Assembly: GCA_036365145.1 (NCBI GenBank)
Contig: JAEOAD010000025.1
Location: 28,777,001 to 28,841,000, forward strand
Length of the DNA: 64,000 bases
Direction: 5' to 3'
Origin: Orientallactaga sibirica
Taxonomy: Eukaryota; Chordata; Mammalia; Rodentia; Dipodidae
Shown: one piece after another, positions 10,528-27,904 of the stretch
Layout of the letters: each line of letters opens with the position of its first letter
Position numbering within the stretch: position 1 is the stretch's first letter
Made by a program: the position numbers and the translations under genes
Notes under the pieces: model-generated
What the model saw: only the letters and a program-made list of their open reading frames with translations
Databases searched by the model: none
Told to the model about the DNA's origin: nothing

Positions 10528-10985
10528 TGTGCACACTTTTAACACTTTCAAATCCAAGGTTAGTTTAGGTACTGATAAAGTTTTTCTAAGGAAAAAAAAT
10601 CCCAGTTCAGTCCCACAGAGGACAGTGCTCCACAGTGACACACACTGGGGGATAAGAAAAGGTTTCTGAGCAGGGAGGCCCTGTGACGAGAAGGTGAGCT
10701 TGAACTTGGACTGTTTGGGGGTCTGGTGAAGGCCAGCATGCGGCTCTGCTGGCTGTGCAGGGGAGGCTGGGCCACTGGGCACTTAGGAGATTCCACATCT
10801 TCCTCAGCAGCTTTTTAAGGTGGAAGAGTGACAAGTTCATATTTACTGTGACTTTGGGTGGAAGAGTGATGTTGGGAGATGAAGACTGGAGTGGAAAATT
10901 CTGACGGAGGCCCAAGAAGTAGCAGGAATGAGAGGGGAGCAGAGGAGATGCTAAATCAAGAATACTGGCTAAAAAAATAAAAAAG

Positions 10986-11132
10986 TGCTGAGCGTGGTGG
11001 CATATGCCTTTAATCCCAGCACTAGGGAGGCAGAGGTAGGAGGATCACAGAGTTCGAGGCCAGCCTGGGATGACAAAGTGAGTTCTAGGTCAGCTTGGGC
11101 TAGATTGAAACCCTGTCTCAAAAATACTAAAA
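10986..11132 (+). mobile_element. B1-like SINE
   Basis: Plus copy followed at once by a tRNA-related SINE. Confidence 0.9.
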
Positions 11133-11134
11133 AT

Positions 11135-11335
11135 AGGGCTGGAGAGATGGCTTAGTGGTTAAGGCGCTTGCCTGTGAAGCCTAAGAACCCCCGTTCAATT
11201 CTCCAGGTACCACGTGTAGCCAGGCACAAAGTGATGCATGGGCACAAGCGTCTGGAGTTCGTTCACAGTGGCTGACAGGTTGCTGGCACGCCCATTCTCT
11301 ATCTGTCTCTTTCTCTCAAAAAAAAAAAAAAAAAA
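11135..11335 (+). mobile_element. tRNA-related SINE (type C/B)
   Basis: Plus copy; actaaaaatagggctggaga is repeated at its two ends, a likely target-site duplication shared with the next copy. Confidence 0.88.
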
Positions 11336-11344
11336 ACTAAAAAT

Positions 11345-11535
11345 AGGGCTGGAGAGATGGCTTAGGGGTTAAGGTACATGCCTGCAAAGCCTAAGGACCC
11401 AGATACCATTCTCCAGGACCCACGTAAGCCAGATGCACATGGTGGCCCAAGCATCTGGAGTTTGCTTGCAGTGGCTAGAGGCCCTGGTGCGCCCATTTTC
11501 TCTCTCATAAATAAATAAAAATAAATCTTAAAAAT
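11345..11535 (+). mobile_element. tRNA-related SINE (type B)
   Basis: Plus copy with AATAAATAAA tail, 230 bp before the HAPLN2 signal-peptide exon. Confidence 0.9.
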
Positions 11536-11779
11536 TCTAAAAATAAATTAAAAGAATTCCGACTGAGGTGATGTGAAGAAAGAAGGTGTGAAAAGTTGTT
11601 ACTGGCCCCCATTACTTTCCTTTTGTTGCCAGCACCCCTCCCTGGCCTTCTTGGCTCCCAGAGAGTCAGATTCCTCCAGATATCAGGACGTTCATTGTCA
11701 CCCCTGGCCTCCTCTGCCCTTTCCCTCATACTAAGGAGCGCCCATCCTTTGCGTCCTGCAGACTGTAGCTGACTCTACC

Positions 11780-18494
<6,715 letters not shown>

Positions 18495-18718
18495 CGCCCC
18501 TCCAGGGCCCGGGACAAAGTCTGCGGGCAGTGGCGAGTCTCCCCTTACCCACGCGAGGAGGGACCAGGTCCCCCAGACCTACCTCCCCGGAGCAGAGCTG
18601 CGCGCCCCAAACCCAGGCTGGCCCAGAGCTGGGGAGCTGGCGCCCCTGGCGGTCAGCGCGCACATGACCCTTGCACCCGCCGGATCGCAGAAAAGGCAAC
18701 GAAGAGTGTTAACTGACC

Positions 18719-18724
18719 AATAAA
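18719..18724 (+). promoter_or_regulatory. HAPLN2: HAPLN2 poly(A) signal
   Basis: AATAAA lies 225 bp after the HAPLN2 stop in a repeat-free 3' UTR. A GT-rich stretch (gtcttgtgtgtctgatg) follows within 20 bp, as expected for a downstream processing element. Confidence 0.75.
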
Positions 18725-18916
18725 ATAACGTGAGGGTCTTGTGTGTCTGATGAGGTTCTCGGGCTTGGAGTAAGTGCGTGCGAGGGGGGCTGACCCTGAA
18801 CCCAGAGCGCCCAGCGCATGCCTAGGATCCGGCAAGAGAAGGCGCTTTACGGACTCTACAGTGGGGTCAGCAAAATATAGGGGATTTTGATGATAAGTCA
18901 CCTAGAAAAAGGAGGA

Positions 18917-19105
18917 GAGGGCTGGAGAGATGGTTTAGCGGGTTAAGTGCTTGCCTGTGAAGCCTAAGGACCCCAGTTCGAGGCTCGACTCCCCAGGACC
19001 CACGTGGGGGCGCATGCATCTGGAGTGCCTTTGCAGTGGCTGGAGGCCCTGGTGCGCCCATTCTTTTTCTCTTTACTAAATAAATAATTTTTTTAAAAAG
19101 AAAGA
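18917..19105 (+). mobile_element. tRNA-related SINE
   Basis: Plus copy flanked by agaaaaaggagga(a)gg on both sides (target-site duplication), just after HAPLN2. Confidence 0.9.
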
Positions 19106-19321
19106 AAAAGGAGGAAAGGAGAGAGGGAAACCGCTGCTTGCCCAGCAGCCTATGGCAGGAAAGCCTGAGCTGTTGCCCCTGGCCTCTGCACAGCCTCACA
19201 TGATGACCCTAGTTCAGATTTGCCAGATGTGCGCACAAATCTGCAATGGAGCTAAGCACACTTTGAAGTGTGCTTGTGTTTTATTAGTCTCCCAGCTTCC
19301 AGACCTACTATTAAAGACCGG

Positions 19322-19520
19322 AAAGTCCAAGCGGGAGTGTAATCCCAGCCTTGCGGAGGCTGGGGCAGGAGAACTGCTGCAAGCCCCAAACCAGCCTAAT
19401 CTACATAGAGTGTTCCAGGCCTCAAAAGAAGGCGGAGGGCCTGGGGAGATGTGTCAGTGGGTGAGAGAGCTTGCTATGCAAGGAAGAGGACCTGAGCTCC
19501 ATCCGCCCGCGGCACCCAGG
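19322..19520 (+). mobile_element. Old B1-like and ID-like fragments
   Basis: gtgtaatcccagccttgcgg to about 19430, then an ID-like head (ggcctggggagatgtgtcag). Confidence 0.55.
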
Positions 19521-19816
19521 TTTACATGCTGTAACCTGGGGCTCCAGGGGGCGTTGTGAGATTTTATTTCAAGGAAATAAGGCAGAAGAGAAATGGCGTC
19601 CACCTCTGGTCTCTGCACACGTGGGTCCGTGACATCTACATACACGTGACTACATCACACACAAGGAATGTGAGACAGTATCACAATTGACAGGAAATTA
19701 ACATGCAGAAAGCAGAGACAACCCGAAACAGGAGTAGGGCTGTGGGAACAGGGTGGCATTTGTCTCTAAAGAGAAATGAACGCGATAGTGAAAATAAGAC
19801 GCAAAAGATAAATATG

Positions 19817-20050
19817 GAGGGCTGGAGAGATGGCTTAGCAGTTAAGGCGCCTGCCTCCTAAACCTAAGAACACTGGTTCCAATCTCCAGGTCCCACGTTT
19901 AGCCAGATGCAGTGACGCAATGCCGCACTTGACCACAAGGGTGCGCACGCATCTGGATTTCGTTCGCAGCCCCTGAGAGGCTGCTGGTGCGCCCATTCTC
20001 TGCTTTCCTCTCCTTCTCTCTCTCTCTCAAAAAAAAAAAAAAAAAAAAAG
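19817..20050 (+). mobile_element. tRNA-related SINE, type C
   Basis: Contains gaccacaagggtgcgcacgc, a mutated form of the CTCF-like core. Confidence 0.88.
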
Positions 20051-20226
20051 GCAAGGGAATGAGTCAGTGCACAAGTGCCTGCTGTGCAACTCTAAGTACC
20101 TGAGTTGGGACCCCCCCAAAAAAGCTGGAAGCTATGACATATGTGTTCCTGAACATGCATACACATGTACACACAAACATACACACACACCCCAAAGCAA
20201 TAATTTTTAAATATAAAGAACTTTTA

Positions 20227-20413
20227 TGGCTGGAGAGATGGCTTAGCAGTTAAGGGGCTTGCCTACAAAGCCAAAGGAGCCAGGTTGGATTCCCCAGGAC
20301 CCACGTAAACCACATGCACAAAGTAGCGCTTGCATCTTGAATTCATTTACAGTGGCTAGAGGCCCTCATGTGCCCATTTTTTTCTCTCTCTGTAAATAAA
20401 TAAATTTTTAAGT
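20227..20413 (+). mobile_element. tRNA-related SINE (type B)
   Basis: Plus copy with TAAATAAATAAA tail. Confidence 0.9.
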
Positions 20414-20457
20414 TAAAAAAAATTTAACTCAGAAAAATTACAAAGAAAGATATGGAA

Positions 20458-20665
20458 GGGCTGAGGAGACGGCTTGTTGGTTAAAGACGCTTGCTTACAA
20501 AGCTCGATGGCTGGGGTTTGCTCCTTAGTGCCCACACAGAGCCAGAAGCAAAGCACAAAGTAATGAATGCATCTGGAATTCATTTGTAACAGCAAGAGGC
20601 CCTGGCACACCCATATTCATACTCTCTCTGTCCTCACAAATAAGTAAATAAAAATATTTATTAAA
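20458..20665 (+). mobile_element. tRNA-related SINE (type D)
   Basis: Diverged plus copy (ggctgaggagacggcttgtt). Confidence 0.85.
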
Positions 20666-20676
20666 AAGAGAGAGAG

Positions 20677-20872
20677 GGGCTGGGGAGATGACTCAGTGGT
20701 TAAAGGCGCTTGCTTGCAAAGCCTGATGGCCCAGGTTTAAATCACAAGTCCCCGTGTAAAACCTGATAAAGTGTCACGTGCATCTGGAGTTCATTTGCAG
20801 CAGGAAGAGGCCCTGGTGTACCCTCACACTCTCTCCTCACAAATAAATAAATTAAAATGTTCAAAAAAGAGA
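20677..20872 (+). mobile_element. tRNA-related SINE (type D)
   Basis: Plus copy with gcctgatggcccaggttt; agagaga on both sides. Confidence 0.88.
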
Positions 20873-20999
20873 GAGGGCAGGTGGGAAGGAGGGAAGGAGG
20901 GAGAAGAGAAAACAAAACAAAACTGGGTCATTTGTCTCTGTCAACTTCCTCCATTCTGGACTTGGCTGAGTCTCCTTGCAATGTCATTTAACATGTTCC

Positions 21000-21430
21000 T
21001 CTGTCTTCTGTAACTATATTTAGAAGTTTGATTAAATTCCATTTGCTTTTTCCCCAGGAACAGTCCATAAATGACACTGTAAACTTCTTTGTCACTGCAG
21101 GAGGCACACTGTGACTGGAGGTTCTGCTTCAGGAACACTAAGGTGGACCAGCACATTTGCAAGGCCAGTCTGACCCATTCTTTATGCATTTCCCCACTGT
21201 GTTGTTTCCTGTGTCTCTTCAAACAAGTCACTACAAACTTGGCTTCAATGGTAGAAATCAGCCTCAAGCTGTGAGCAGACTGTGCCCTGGAGCTGCCTTG
21301 CCTCCTGCAGCTCCCAGCAGCTGATGGGGCTCCTAAGCTTCCCATCTTCCATCTCTGCCTCATGGTCACCATGCCTCCACCTCCCCTGTCTCTCAGAAGG
21401 ATACTGCCTTGCATTCACCCGCTTGGTTAA
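21000..21430. other. Non-SINE stretch, possible ancient repeat relic
   Basis: The phrase gtcatttaacatgttcctct resembles an old mammalian interspersed repeat whose family I cannot name with confidence. No supported gene; antisense open frames are short and featureless. Confidence 0.3.
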
Positions 21431-21431
21431 G

Positions 21432-21605
21432 CTAGGATGGTCTGGCACACGCCTTTAATCCCAGTACTTAGGAGGCAGAGGTAGGAGGAGCGCTGTGAGT
21501 TCAAGGCCATCCTGAGACTATATAGTGAGTTCCAGCCTGAGCTAGAGAGAGACCCTACCTCAAAACCTCACCCCACCCCAAAACAAGAAAGAAAAGGAAA
21601 GAAAG
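21432..21605 (+). mobile_element. B1-like SINE
   Basis: Plus copy, A-rich tail with GAAA. Confidence 0.88.
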
Positions 21606-21620
21606 AATATGTTTATGTGG

Positions 21621-21783
21621 AGGCTGGAGAAATAGTTTAGCAGTTAAGGCACTTGCCCGAGAAGCCTAGGGAGCCAGGTTTAATTCCCCAGGACCCACAT
21701 AAGCCAGATGCACAAGGTGGTGCATGCATCTGGAATTTGGAGGCCCTGGCATGCCCCTTCTCTCTGCCTCTATGTGTGTGTGT
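21621..21783 (+). mobile_element. tRNA-related SINE (type B)
   Basis: Plus copy; tail runs into the three-unit tandem repeat. Confidence 0.85.
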
Positions 21784-21990
21784 CATAAATTACACACAGA
21801 GATCCCCCTCAGGCACGTCGCAGGTTCTGGGGACTGGGGTAGCATCATCGTTCCCCACTTCATAAATTACACACAGAGATCCCCTCAGGCCGTCAGCAGG
21901 CATCGTTCCCCACTTCATAAATTACACACAGAGATCCCCCTCGGGCACATCGCAGTTCTGGGGACTGGGGTAGCATCATCGTTCCCCACT
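21783..21990 (+). repeat. Three-unit tandem repeat, 55-77 bp
   Basis: The segment starting cataaattacacacagagat and ending catcgttccccact occurs three times; the middle copy lacks about 22 bp. It directly follows a plus-strand tRNA-related SINE whose tail seems to be part of the first unit. Confidence 0.92.
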
Positions 21991-22067
21991 ACACCTACAG
22001 CTTCTTAGGTGGCGGGGGCTGACCTCTGTGGTCTAGATGCATCATCTAATTAATAGTGCAAAATGAG

Positions 22068-22216
22068 GGCTGCAGAGACGGCTTAGCGGCTAAGGCACTC
22101 GCCTGCAAAGCCAAAGGACCTCAGTTTGATTCCTCAAGATCCACGTAAGCCAGATGCACAAGATGGCACATGCATCTGGAGTTCGTTTACAGGGGCTAGA
22201 AGCCCTGGCACACCCA

Positions 22217-22252
<36 letters not shown>

Positions 22253-22306
22253 ACTCTGCCTCTTTCCCTCTCTCAAATAAATAAATAAAAATCAAATAAA
22301 TAAAGC
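22068..22306 (+). mobile_element. tRNA-related SINE (type B)
   Basis: Plus copy with a long (CT)n and AAATAA tail. Confidence 0.92.
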
Positions 22307-22324
22307 CAAAAACAGTGCAAAATG

Positions 22325-22405
22325 GGGCCTGGGGATGTCGCTCCATGGGACAGGACATTGCTTGCCTGGTACACAAGGCCCTGAGTTCATCCTCTAGCAC
22401 AAAAA
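22325..22405 (+). mobile_element. ID-like ancestral SINE fragment
   Basis: ggggatgtcgctccatggga, then gcttgcctggtacacaaggc, the head pattern of older rodent ID elements. Confidence 0.6.
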
Positions 22406-22464
22406 CAGAGTCACCGTGGTGAAGAGCAAGCTGGGTGCTGGTTCATTTCTTTTTCTTTTTCTTT

Positions 22465-22695
22465 TTTAAACTTTATTTGTTTTTATTTATTTGAGAGAGA
22501 GAAAAAGAGAGAGAGAAAGATGCAGAGAGAAGGAGAGAGAGAATGGGCACACCAGGGCCTCCAGCCACTGCAAACGAACTGCAGACACATGTGCCCCCTT
22601 GTGCATCTGGCTTACGTGGGTCCTGGGGAATCGATCCAAGGTCCTTTGGCTTTGCGGACAAACGCCTTAACCTCTAAGCCATCTCTCCAGCCCCT
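22465..22695 (-). mobile_element. tRNA-related SINE (type B)
   Basis: Minus copy flanked by gctggttcatttctt on both sides, a clear target-site duplication. Confidence 0.93.
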
Positions 22696-22699
22696 GCTG

Positions 22700-22800
22700 G
22701 TTCATTTCTTTAATCCCAGCACAGGAGGCTGAGGTATGAAGGTCACAGTGAGTTCAAAGTCAGACTGGGGAATGGCAAGAGTGAGACCCTGCTTCAAAAG
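22700..22800 (+). mobile_element. Old B1-like SINE
   Basis: Diverged plus copy that the preceding SINE interrupts. Confidence 0.7.
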
Positions 22801-22805
22801 AAGGG

Positions 22806-22990
22806 GGCTAGGTAAGATAGCTCAGTGGTTAAAGATACTTACAAAGCCTGCCTACCCAGGTTTGACCACAGCACCGACATAAAGACAGATGCAGAAAGTG
22901 GTACATGGTATTAACTTGCAGTGGCAAGAGATGCTGTTACAGACATCCATCCATCCATACATATATACACACACAAAAATTTTTAAATAT
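22806..22990 (+). mobile_element. tRNA-related SINE (type D), diverged
   Basis: aagatagctcagtggttaaa head. Confidence 0.75.
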
Positions 22991-23014
22991 GCCCAGCCAA
23001 AATAATTTTCAAAA

Positions 23015-23285
23015 TTTTTAAATTATTTATTTATTTATTTTTATTTGAGAGAGAGATAATTGGCATGCCAGGGTCTCCAGCCACTACAAATGAACTACAG
23101 ACGCATACATTACCTTGTGCATCTTTTTTTTTTTATGTGTGTGTGTGGTTTTTCGAGGTGGGGTCTCACGCTAGTTCAAGCTGACCTATCTTGTGCATCT
23201 TGTTATCATGGGTCCTGGGAAATTGAACCTGGGTCCTTTGGCTTTGCAGGCAAGCACTTTAACTGCTAATCCATCTTTCCAGCTT
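23015..23285 (-). mobile_element. tRNA-related SINE with a nested truncated B1-like SINE
   Basis: A short minus B1-like piece (about 23127-23190) sits inside it, with cttgtgcatctt on both sides. Confidence 0.88.
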
Positions 23286-23323
23286 AAATAAGTTTTTTTT
23301 AAAATATATTTTATTTACTTGAA

Positions 23324-23470
23324 GCCGGGCGTGGTGGCGCACGCCTTTAATTCCAGCACTCAGAAGGCAGAGGTAGGAGGATCACTGTGAGTTTGAGGCC
23401 ACCCTGAGACTACATAGTGAATTCCAGGTCAGCCTGGGCTAGAGTGAGACCCTACCTCAAAAAAAATATA
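23324..23470 (+). mobile_element. B1-like SINE
   Basis: Near-consensus plus copy. Confidence 0.93.
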
Positions 23471-23477
23471 TATATAT

Positions 23478-23672
23478 ATGTAATTTATTTGAGAGAGAGA
23501 AAGAGGCAGAGAGAGAGAGAATGGGTGTGCCAGGGCCTCCAGCCACTGCAAATGAACTCCAGATAAATGTGCCCCCTTCAGCATCTGGCTTACATGGGTC
23601 CTGGGGAATTGAACTGGGAATCCTTTGGCTTTGCAGGCCAATGCCTTAACTGCTAAGCCATTTCTCCAACTT
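23478..23672 (-). mobile_element. tRNA-related SINE (type B)
   Basis: Minus copy. Confidence 0.92.
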
Positions 23673-23679
23673 TTTTTTT

Positions 23680-23905
23680 TTTTGAGACAGAGAGAGAGAG
23701 AAAGAGAAAGACAGAGAATGGGTACGCCAGCAGCCTCTCAGCTGCTGTGAATGAACTCCAGATGCGTGCCCCCCCTTATAGGCAAGTGTGGCATTGCGCC
23801 CTTGCATCACTGCATCTGGCTAAACATGGGACCTGGAGATTCGAACGGGCGCTCTTCGGCTTAGGAGGCAGGCACCTTAACCCCTAAGCCATCTCTCCAG
23901 CCCAA
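23680..23905 (-). mobile_element. tRNA-related SINE, type C
   Basis: Minus copy of the longer variant; CTCF-like core decayed. Confidence 0.85.
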
Positions 23906-23926
23906 CTTTTTTTTTTTTAAGTGAAA

Positions 23927-24062
23927 GCTGGGCATGGTGGTGCATGCCTTTAATCCTAGTACTCAGGAGTCTGAGGTAGGAGGACTACAATGAGTTCAAG
24001 GCCAGCCTGGAGCTACAGAATGAGTTCCAGAGTGAAACTCTGCTTTGGAAAAATAAACAAAT
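23927..24062 (+). mobile_element. B1-like SINE, diverged
   Basis: Plus copy with aaataaacaaataataaaa tail. Confidence 0.8.
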
Positions 24063-24333
24063 AATAAAAGCATATCAAATGGAGATGGCATAGCAGTGAG
24101 AGCACTTGCTGCTTGAGCATGACTTCAGCAGGCAGCTGTGGCCACCGCCAGCCCTCGCTCCCAAGCCTACAGTCCCTAGCTGTAGCATTAACTGTTGCTG
24201 GGAGACATGACCAAATGTCTCTTCATATCAGAGAGAGCACCAACAACAGAACAAAGAAGCGAGTCCACCCAGGTATGGCCGGCTAGGGTTATTGGGGCTA
24301 TTTCCAGAAGCATGAGCAAAAACCTGTGGCTAA

Positions 24334-24507
24334 GCTGCAAAGTGATGCAAGGGAGCAATGCTGCACTTGCCCACAAGGGGGCGCACACATCTGGATTTCA
24401 TTCACAGCAGCTGAGAGACTGCTGGCGTGCCTAGCTCTATCTGTCTCCCTCTCTCCTATCTGTTTCTCTCTGTGTCTCTCTCCAAAAATAAATAAAATAA
24501 AATAATT
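24334..24507 (+). mobile_element. tRNA-related SINE, type C, 5' truncated
   Basis: Begins inside the body (aagtgatgcaagggagcaat). CTCF-like core ccacaagggggcgc at 24371-24384. Inserted in the LINE-like element with aaaaacctgtggctaa duplicated at 24318 and 24681. Confidence 0.88.
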
Positions 24508-24661
24508 TTTTTTTTTTGGTTTTGTGAGGTAGGGTCTCACTCTGGTCCAGGCTGACCTGGAATTAACTATGTAGTCTCAGGGTGGCCTCGAACTCTCAGC
24601 GATCCTCCTACCTTTGCCTCCTGAGTGCTGGGATTAAAGGCGTGCGCCACCACGCCCGGCT
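24508..24661 (-). mobile_element. B1-like SINE nested in the SINE tail
   Basis: Full minus copy; taataaaataaaa-type sequence on both sides. Confidence 0.9.
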
Positions 24662-25680
24662 TAATAAAATAAAAATTTTTAAAAACCTGTGGCTAAAGGA
24701 AAGGTGGCTAATCAAAATCTAAGAGGATAAAAATGAGTCACATGGAAACCTACGTTTCTGGACAATGAAACACTCAGAAGCCATAGATTGTTACTAGAAA
24801 ATTTTCAGTGCCAGGGATGGGAGACCTTCCAGTGAGTTGTTGGCCAGGAGGTCACAGATACCCCCAAAACATTAAAGGCCATTGCCAAGGCCCTTGGTTT
24901 CCTACCAGGAATAGATGGTAAGACCCTATTGCTGAAGACTCCACACACTTGAGGGCAGGGTCACTGAGAAATCCTGCTGGAGCTGAGCTGAAAACCTCCT
25001 CCTTGTGGACCAGCTGACAGCTGGAAACAAAACTACACTGCATGCAGTTCAATGGGAGAGAGAGAAATCACCAGTGAAGATACTCAACAGTGGACACTGC
25101 AAGCTTTAAATTTGGCCAGCCAGGCCAACAGGTGCAATAGTGGCATGTCTGTTATGGGGGAAATCAACTGCTCTCTAATTGGACTGGAGGCCTGCTCTAT
25201 GGGAGGGAATACATCCCTGATACTGAAAACCTACAACAGGGGTAGTCATGAGCCCCAGTGGTGTAATGTCTGCTGGTGTCTGGCTAAATGTATATACTAT
25301 GCTCACCAAACTGCCCAGTAAGCACTTCTCTTAATGTTCATACGCACATATTAATGCTACTCTCACTTTTGGTTAGAGAAGCTTCTCTTTTCAGATAATG
25401 TGACCTTGGGATGACTCAGAAGGCACCATGGTGCTGAGAAGAAGTGACAGAGGAATGCTCAGCACTGAAACATCTCTGACACATCTTCCAAGGCTCAGGG
25501 TCCATTGCGGAAGAGGTGGCAGAAAGAATGTAAGAGCCAAAGGAAGGGTAGGACTCCTTACAACGTGCTCCTCCAGACATAAAATGGCCTGGATATCCAT
25601 GACCTCACAGTGCCTGACACTACCTACACAAGGCCATCATAATAGGAGGAAAAGATGATGACATCAAAATGAAAAGAGAG

Positions 25681-25921
25681 GGCTGAAAAAATGGCTTAGC
25701 GGTTAAGGCGTTTGCCTGTGAAGCCAAAGGATCCCAGTTCGATTCTCCAGGACCCATGTAAATCAGATGCACGAGGGGCACATGCATCTGGAGTTCGTTT
25801 TCAGTGGCTAGAGGCCCTGGCATGCCTATTATCTCTCTGTCTGCCTCTCTTCTATCTCTCTCTCGCTCTCGCTTTGCTTGCAAATAAATAAATTAAAACT
25901 AAAAAAAAAAACTTTAAAAAA
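25681..25921 (+). mobile_element. tRNA-related SINE nested in the LINE-like element
   Basis: Plus copy flanked by aaatgaaaagagag on both sides (25668 and about 25922), a clean target-site duplication. Confidence 0.93.
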
Positions 25922-26125
25922 AATGAAAAGAGAGACTTGATTAAGAGGGGGAGGGGATAGGATGGAGAGTGGAGTTTCAAAGGGGAAAGTGGGGGGAGGG
26001 AGAGAGGGAAGAACCATGGGATATTGTCTACAATTAAGGAAGTTGTCAATAAAAAAATAAAAAGAAAAAAAAAAGAAAACTATTGAGCCAAAAAAACAAA
26101 AACAAAAACAAAAAAACCTGTGGCT

Positions 26126-26362
26126 GGGCTGGAGAAATAACTTAGCAGTTAAGTGCTTGCCTGTGAAGCTTAAGGACCCAGATTCAATTCCCCAGTACTC
26201 ATGTAATGCATATGCACAAGGGGGCACATACATCTGGATGGAATTTTTTTGCAGTGCCTGGAGGCACCCATTCTCTCTCTCTCTCTTTCTATCTCTCTCT
26301 TTCTATATATATATGTATGTATCTGCTTCTCTCTCTCTTAAATAAATAAAAATATTTTCAAA
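26126..26362 (+). mobile_element. tRNA-related SINE (type B)
   Basis: Plus copy, with (TA)n in the pyrimidine tail. Confidence 0.88.
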
Positions 26363-26372
26363 AGATAATGGG

Positions 26373-26530
26373 TGCCAGGCATGGTGGCACACGCCTTTAA
26401 TCCTAGCACTCGGTAGGCAGAGGTAGGAGGATCACTGTGAGTTCAAGGCCACCCTGAGACTACATAGTGAATTCCAGGTCAGCCTGGGCTAGAGCAAGAC
26501 TCTACCTCGAAAAAAACAAACAAACAAAAA
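26373..26530 (+). mobile_element. B1-like SINE
   Basis: Near-consensus plus copy. Confidence 0.92.
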
Positions 26531-26586
26531 TCCCCCAAAATTCCATTATATAGATGCATAAAACTTGTTAATTAACAAGTTATAGG

Positions 26587-26731
26587 GGGCTGGAGAGATG
26601 GCTCAGTGGGTAAGACACTTTCCTGCAAAGCCTAATGACCCAGGTTCAAGCCCCCAATACCCACATAAAGCTGGATGTGTATAGTGGTACATCTGGAGTT
26701 CGTTTGCAGCATCTGGAGGTCCTGGTGTATC

Positions 26732-26766
<35 letters not shown>

Positions 26767-26785
26767 TGTAAATACATTTTTAAAA
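26587..26785 (+). mobile_element. tRNA-related SINE (type D)
   Basis: Plus copy with a (CT)n tail. Confidence 0.88.
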
Positions 26786-26794
26786 AAACTTTGT

Positions 26795-26938
26795 GGGCTT
26801 TTTTTTGAGGTAAGGTCTCATTCTAGCCCAGGCTGACCTGGAATTCACTATATAGTCTCAGGGTGGCCTCGAACTCCCGGTGATCCTCCTACCTCTGCCT
26901 CCTGAGTGCTAGGATTAAAAGCCACCATGCCTGGTTCT
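26795..26938 (-). mobile_element. B1-like SINE
   Basis: Minus copy. Confidence 0.9.
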
Positions 26939-26939
26939 A

Positions 26940-27177
26940 ATTTATTTTTTACTTTATTTATTTTAGATTGAGAGAGACGGGGGCGGGAGGGGGGAATTGG
27001 CGCCAGGGCCTCAGCCACTGAAATTGAACTCCAGACGCTTGCGCCACCTACTGGGCATGTGCAATCTTGTGCTTGCCTCACCTTTGTGAGTCTGGCTTAT
27101 GTGGGATAGAGAGTTGAACATGGGTCCTTAGGCTTCACAGGCAAGTGCCTTAACCACTTAGTCATCTCTCCAGCCCT
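26940..27177 (-). mobile_element. tRNA-related SINE, type C, with perfect CTCF core
   Basis: Minus copy; the minus strand at 27054-27041 reads ccagtaggtggcgc, 14 of 14 to the CTCF core. Confidence 0.88.
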
Positions 27178-27214
27178 AAATTTAAAAAAAAGAAAAAGAA
27201 AAAGAAAAGGCTCG

Positions 27215-27345
27215 GGGGGGGGTGCAGGCCTTTAATCCCAGAGCAGAGGTAGGAGGATTGCTATGAGTTCAAGGCCACCCTGAGACTATATAGTGAATTC
27301 CAGGTCAGCCTGGGCTGGAGTGACCCTACCTAAAAAAGAAAAAAA
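27215..27345 (+). mobile_element. B1-like SINE, partial
   Basis: Plus copy with an internal deletion. Confidence 0.82.
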
Positions 27346-27353
27346 AGTTATAG

Positions 27354-27565
27354 GAGGCTGGAGAGATTGCTTAGGGATTAAAGGCACTTGCTTGCAAAGC
27401 CTGATGGCCCAGGTTCTATTTCCCAGTACCCATATAAAGGCAGATACACATAGTGGTACATGTGTCTGGATTTCATCTGCAGCAGCAGGAGGCCTTGGCG
27501 CACTCATTCTCTCTCACTCTCTTTTCTTTCTATCTCATAAATAAATAAATAAATAAATATTGTTT
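27354..27565 (+). mobile_element. tRNA-related SINE (type D)
   Basis: Plus copy with (AAAT)n tail. Confidence 0.88.
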
Positions 27566-27599
27566 TAAAAAGTTATTAAAACAAAGAGAGAGAGAGATC

Positions 27600-27675
27600 A
27601 TGCCAACCAGGCATAGGGTTCATACCTGTAATCCTGCACTCCGGAGGCTGAAGTGGGAGGATCCTGAGTTTGAAG
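27600..27675 (+). mobile_element. Old B1-like fragment
   Basis: caggcatagggttcatacct, diverged. Confidence 0.6.
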
Positions 27676-27694
27676 GAAGGAAAGAGGGAGGGAG

Positions 27695-27902
27695 GGCTAA
27701 AGAGATGGCTTAGTGGTTAAGGTGTTTGCCTGCAAAGCCAAAGGACCCAGGTTCGATTCCCCAAGACCCACATAAGCCAGATGCACGAGGGGCACATGCA
27801 CCTGGAGTTAGTTTACCCTGGCTAGAGGCCCTGACTGTCCATCCTCTGTCTCTCTTCTCTCTCTCTGTTTGCAAATAAATAAACTAAATTTAAAAAAACA
27901 GA
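27695..27902 (+). mobile_element. tRNA-related SINE (type B)
   Basis: Plus copy flanked by gaagggaggg-like purine sequence. Confidence 0.9.
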
Positions 27903-27904
27903 AG

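Larger units (their letters stand above)
24160..26090 (+). mobile_element. LINE-1-like 3' region with nested SINE insertions
   Basis: After nested SINEs are removed (24334-24680 and 25681-25925), about 1.4 kb of continuous sequence remains. It ends in a G-rich tract (gaggggataggatggagag), then aaggaagttgtcaataaaaa and a poly(A) run, the form of a rodent L1 3' UTR. No ORF2 coding remains. The 14-mer aaaaacctgtggct recurs at 24318, 24681 and 26112 and marks target-site duplications. The family name is inferred from layout. Confidence 0.6.

Noticed and set aside
22920..22990. CRISPR-like or other prokaryotic repeat structures
   Set aside because: All direct repeats are microsatellites, minisatellites or SINEs in a mammalian genome; no spaced identical repeats with unique spacers were seen.
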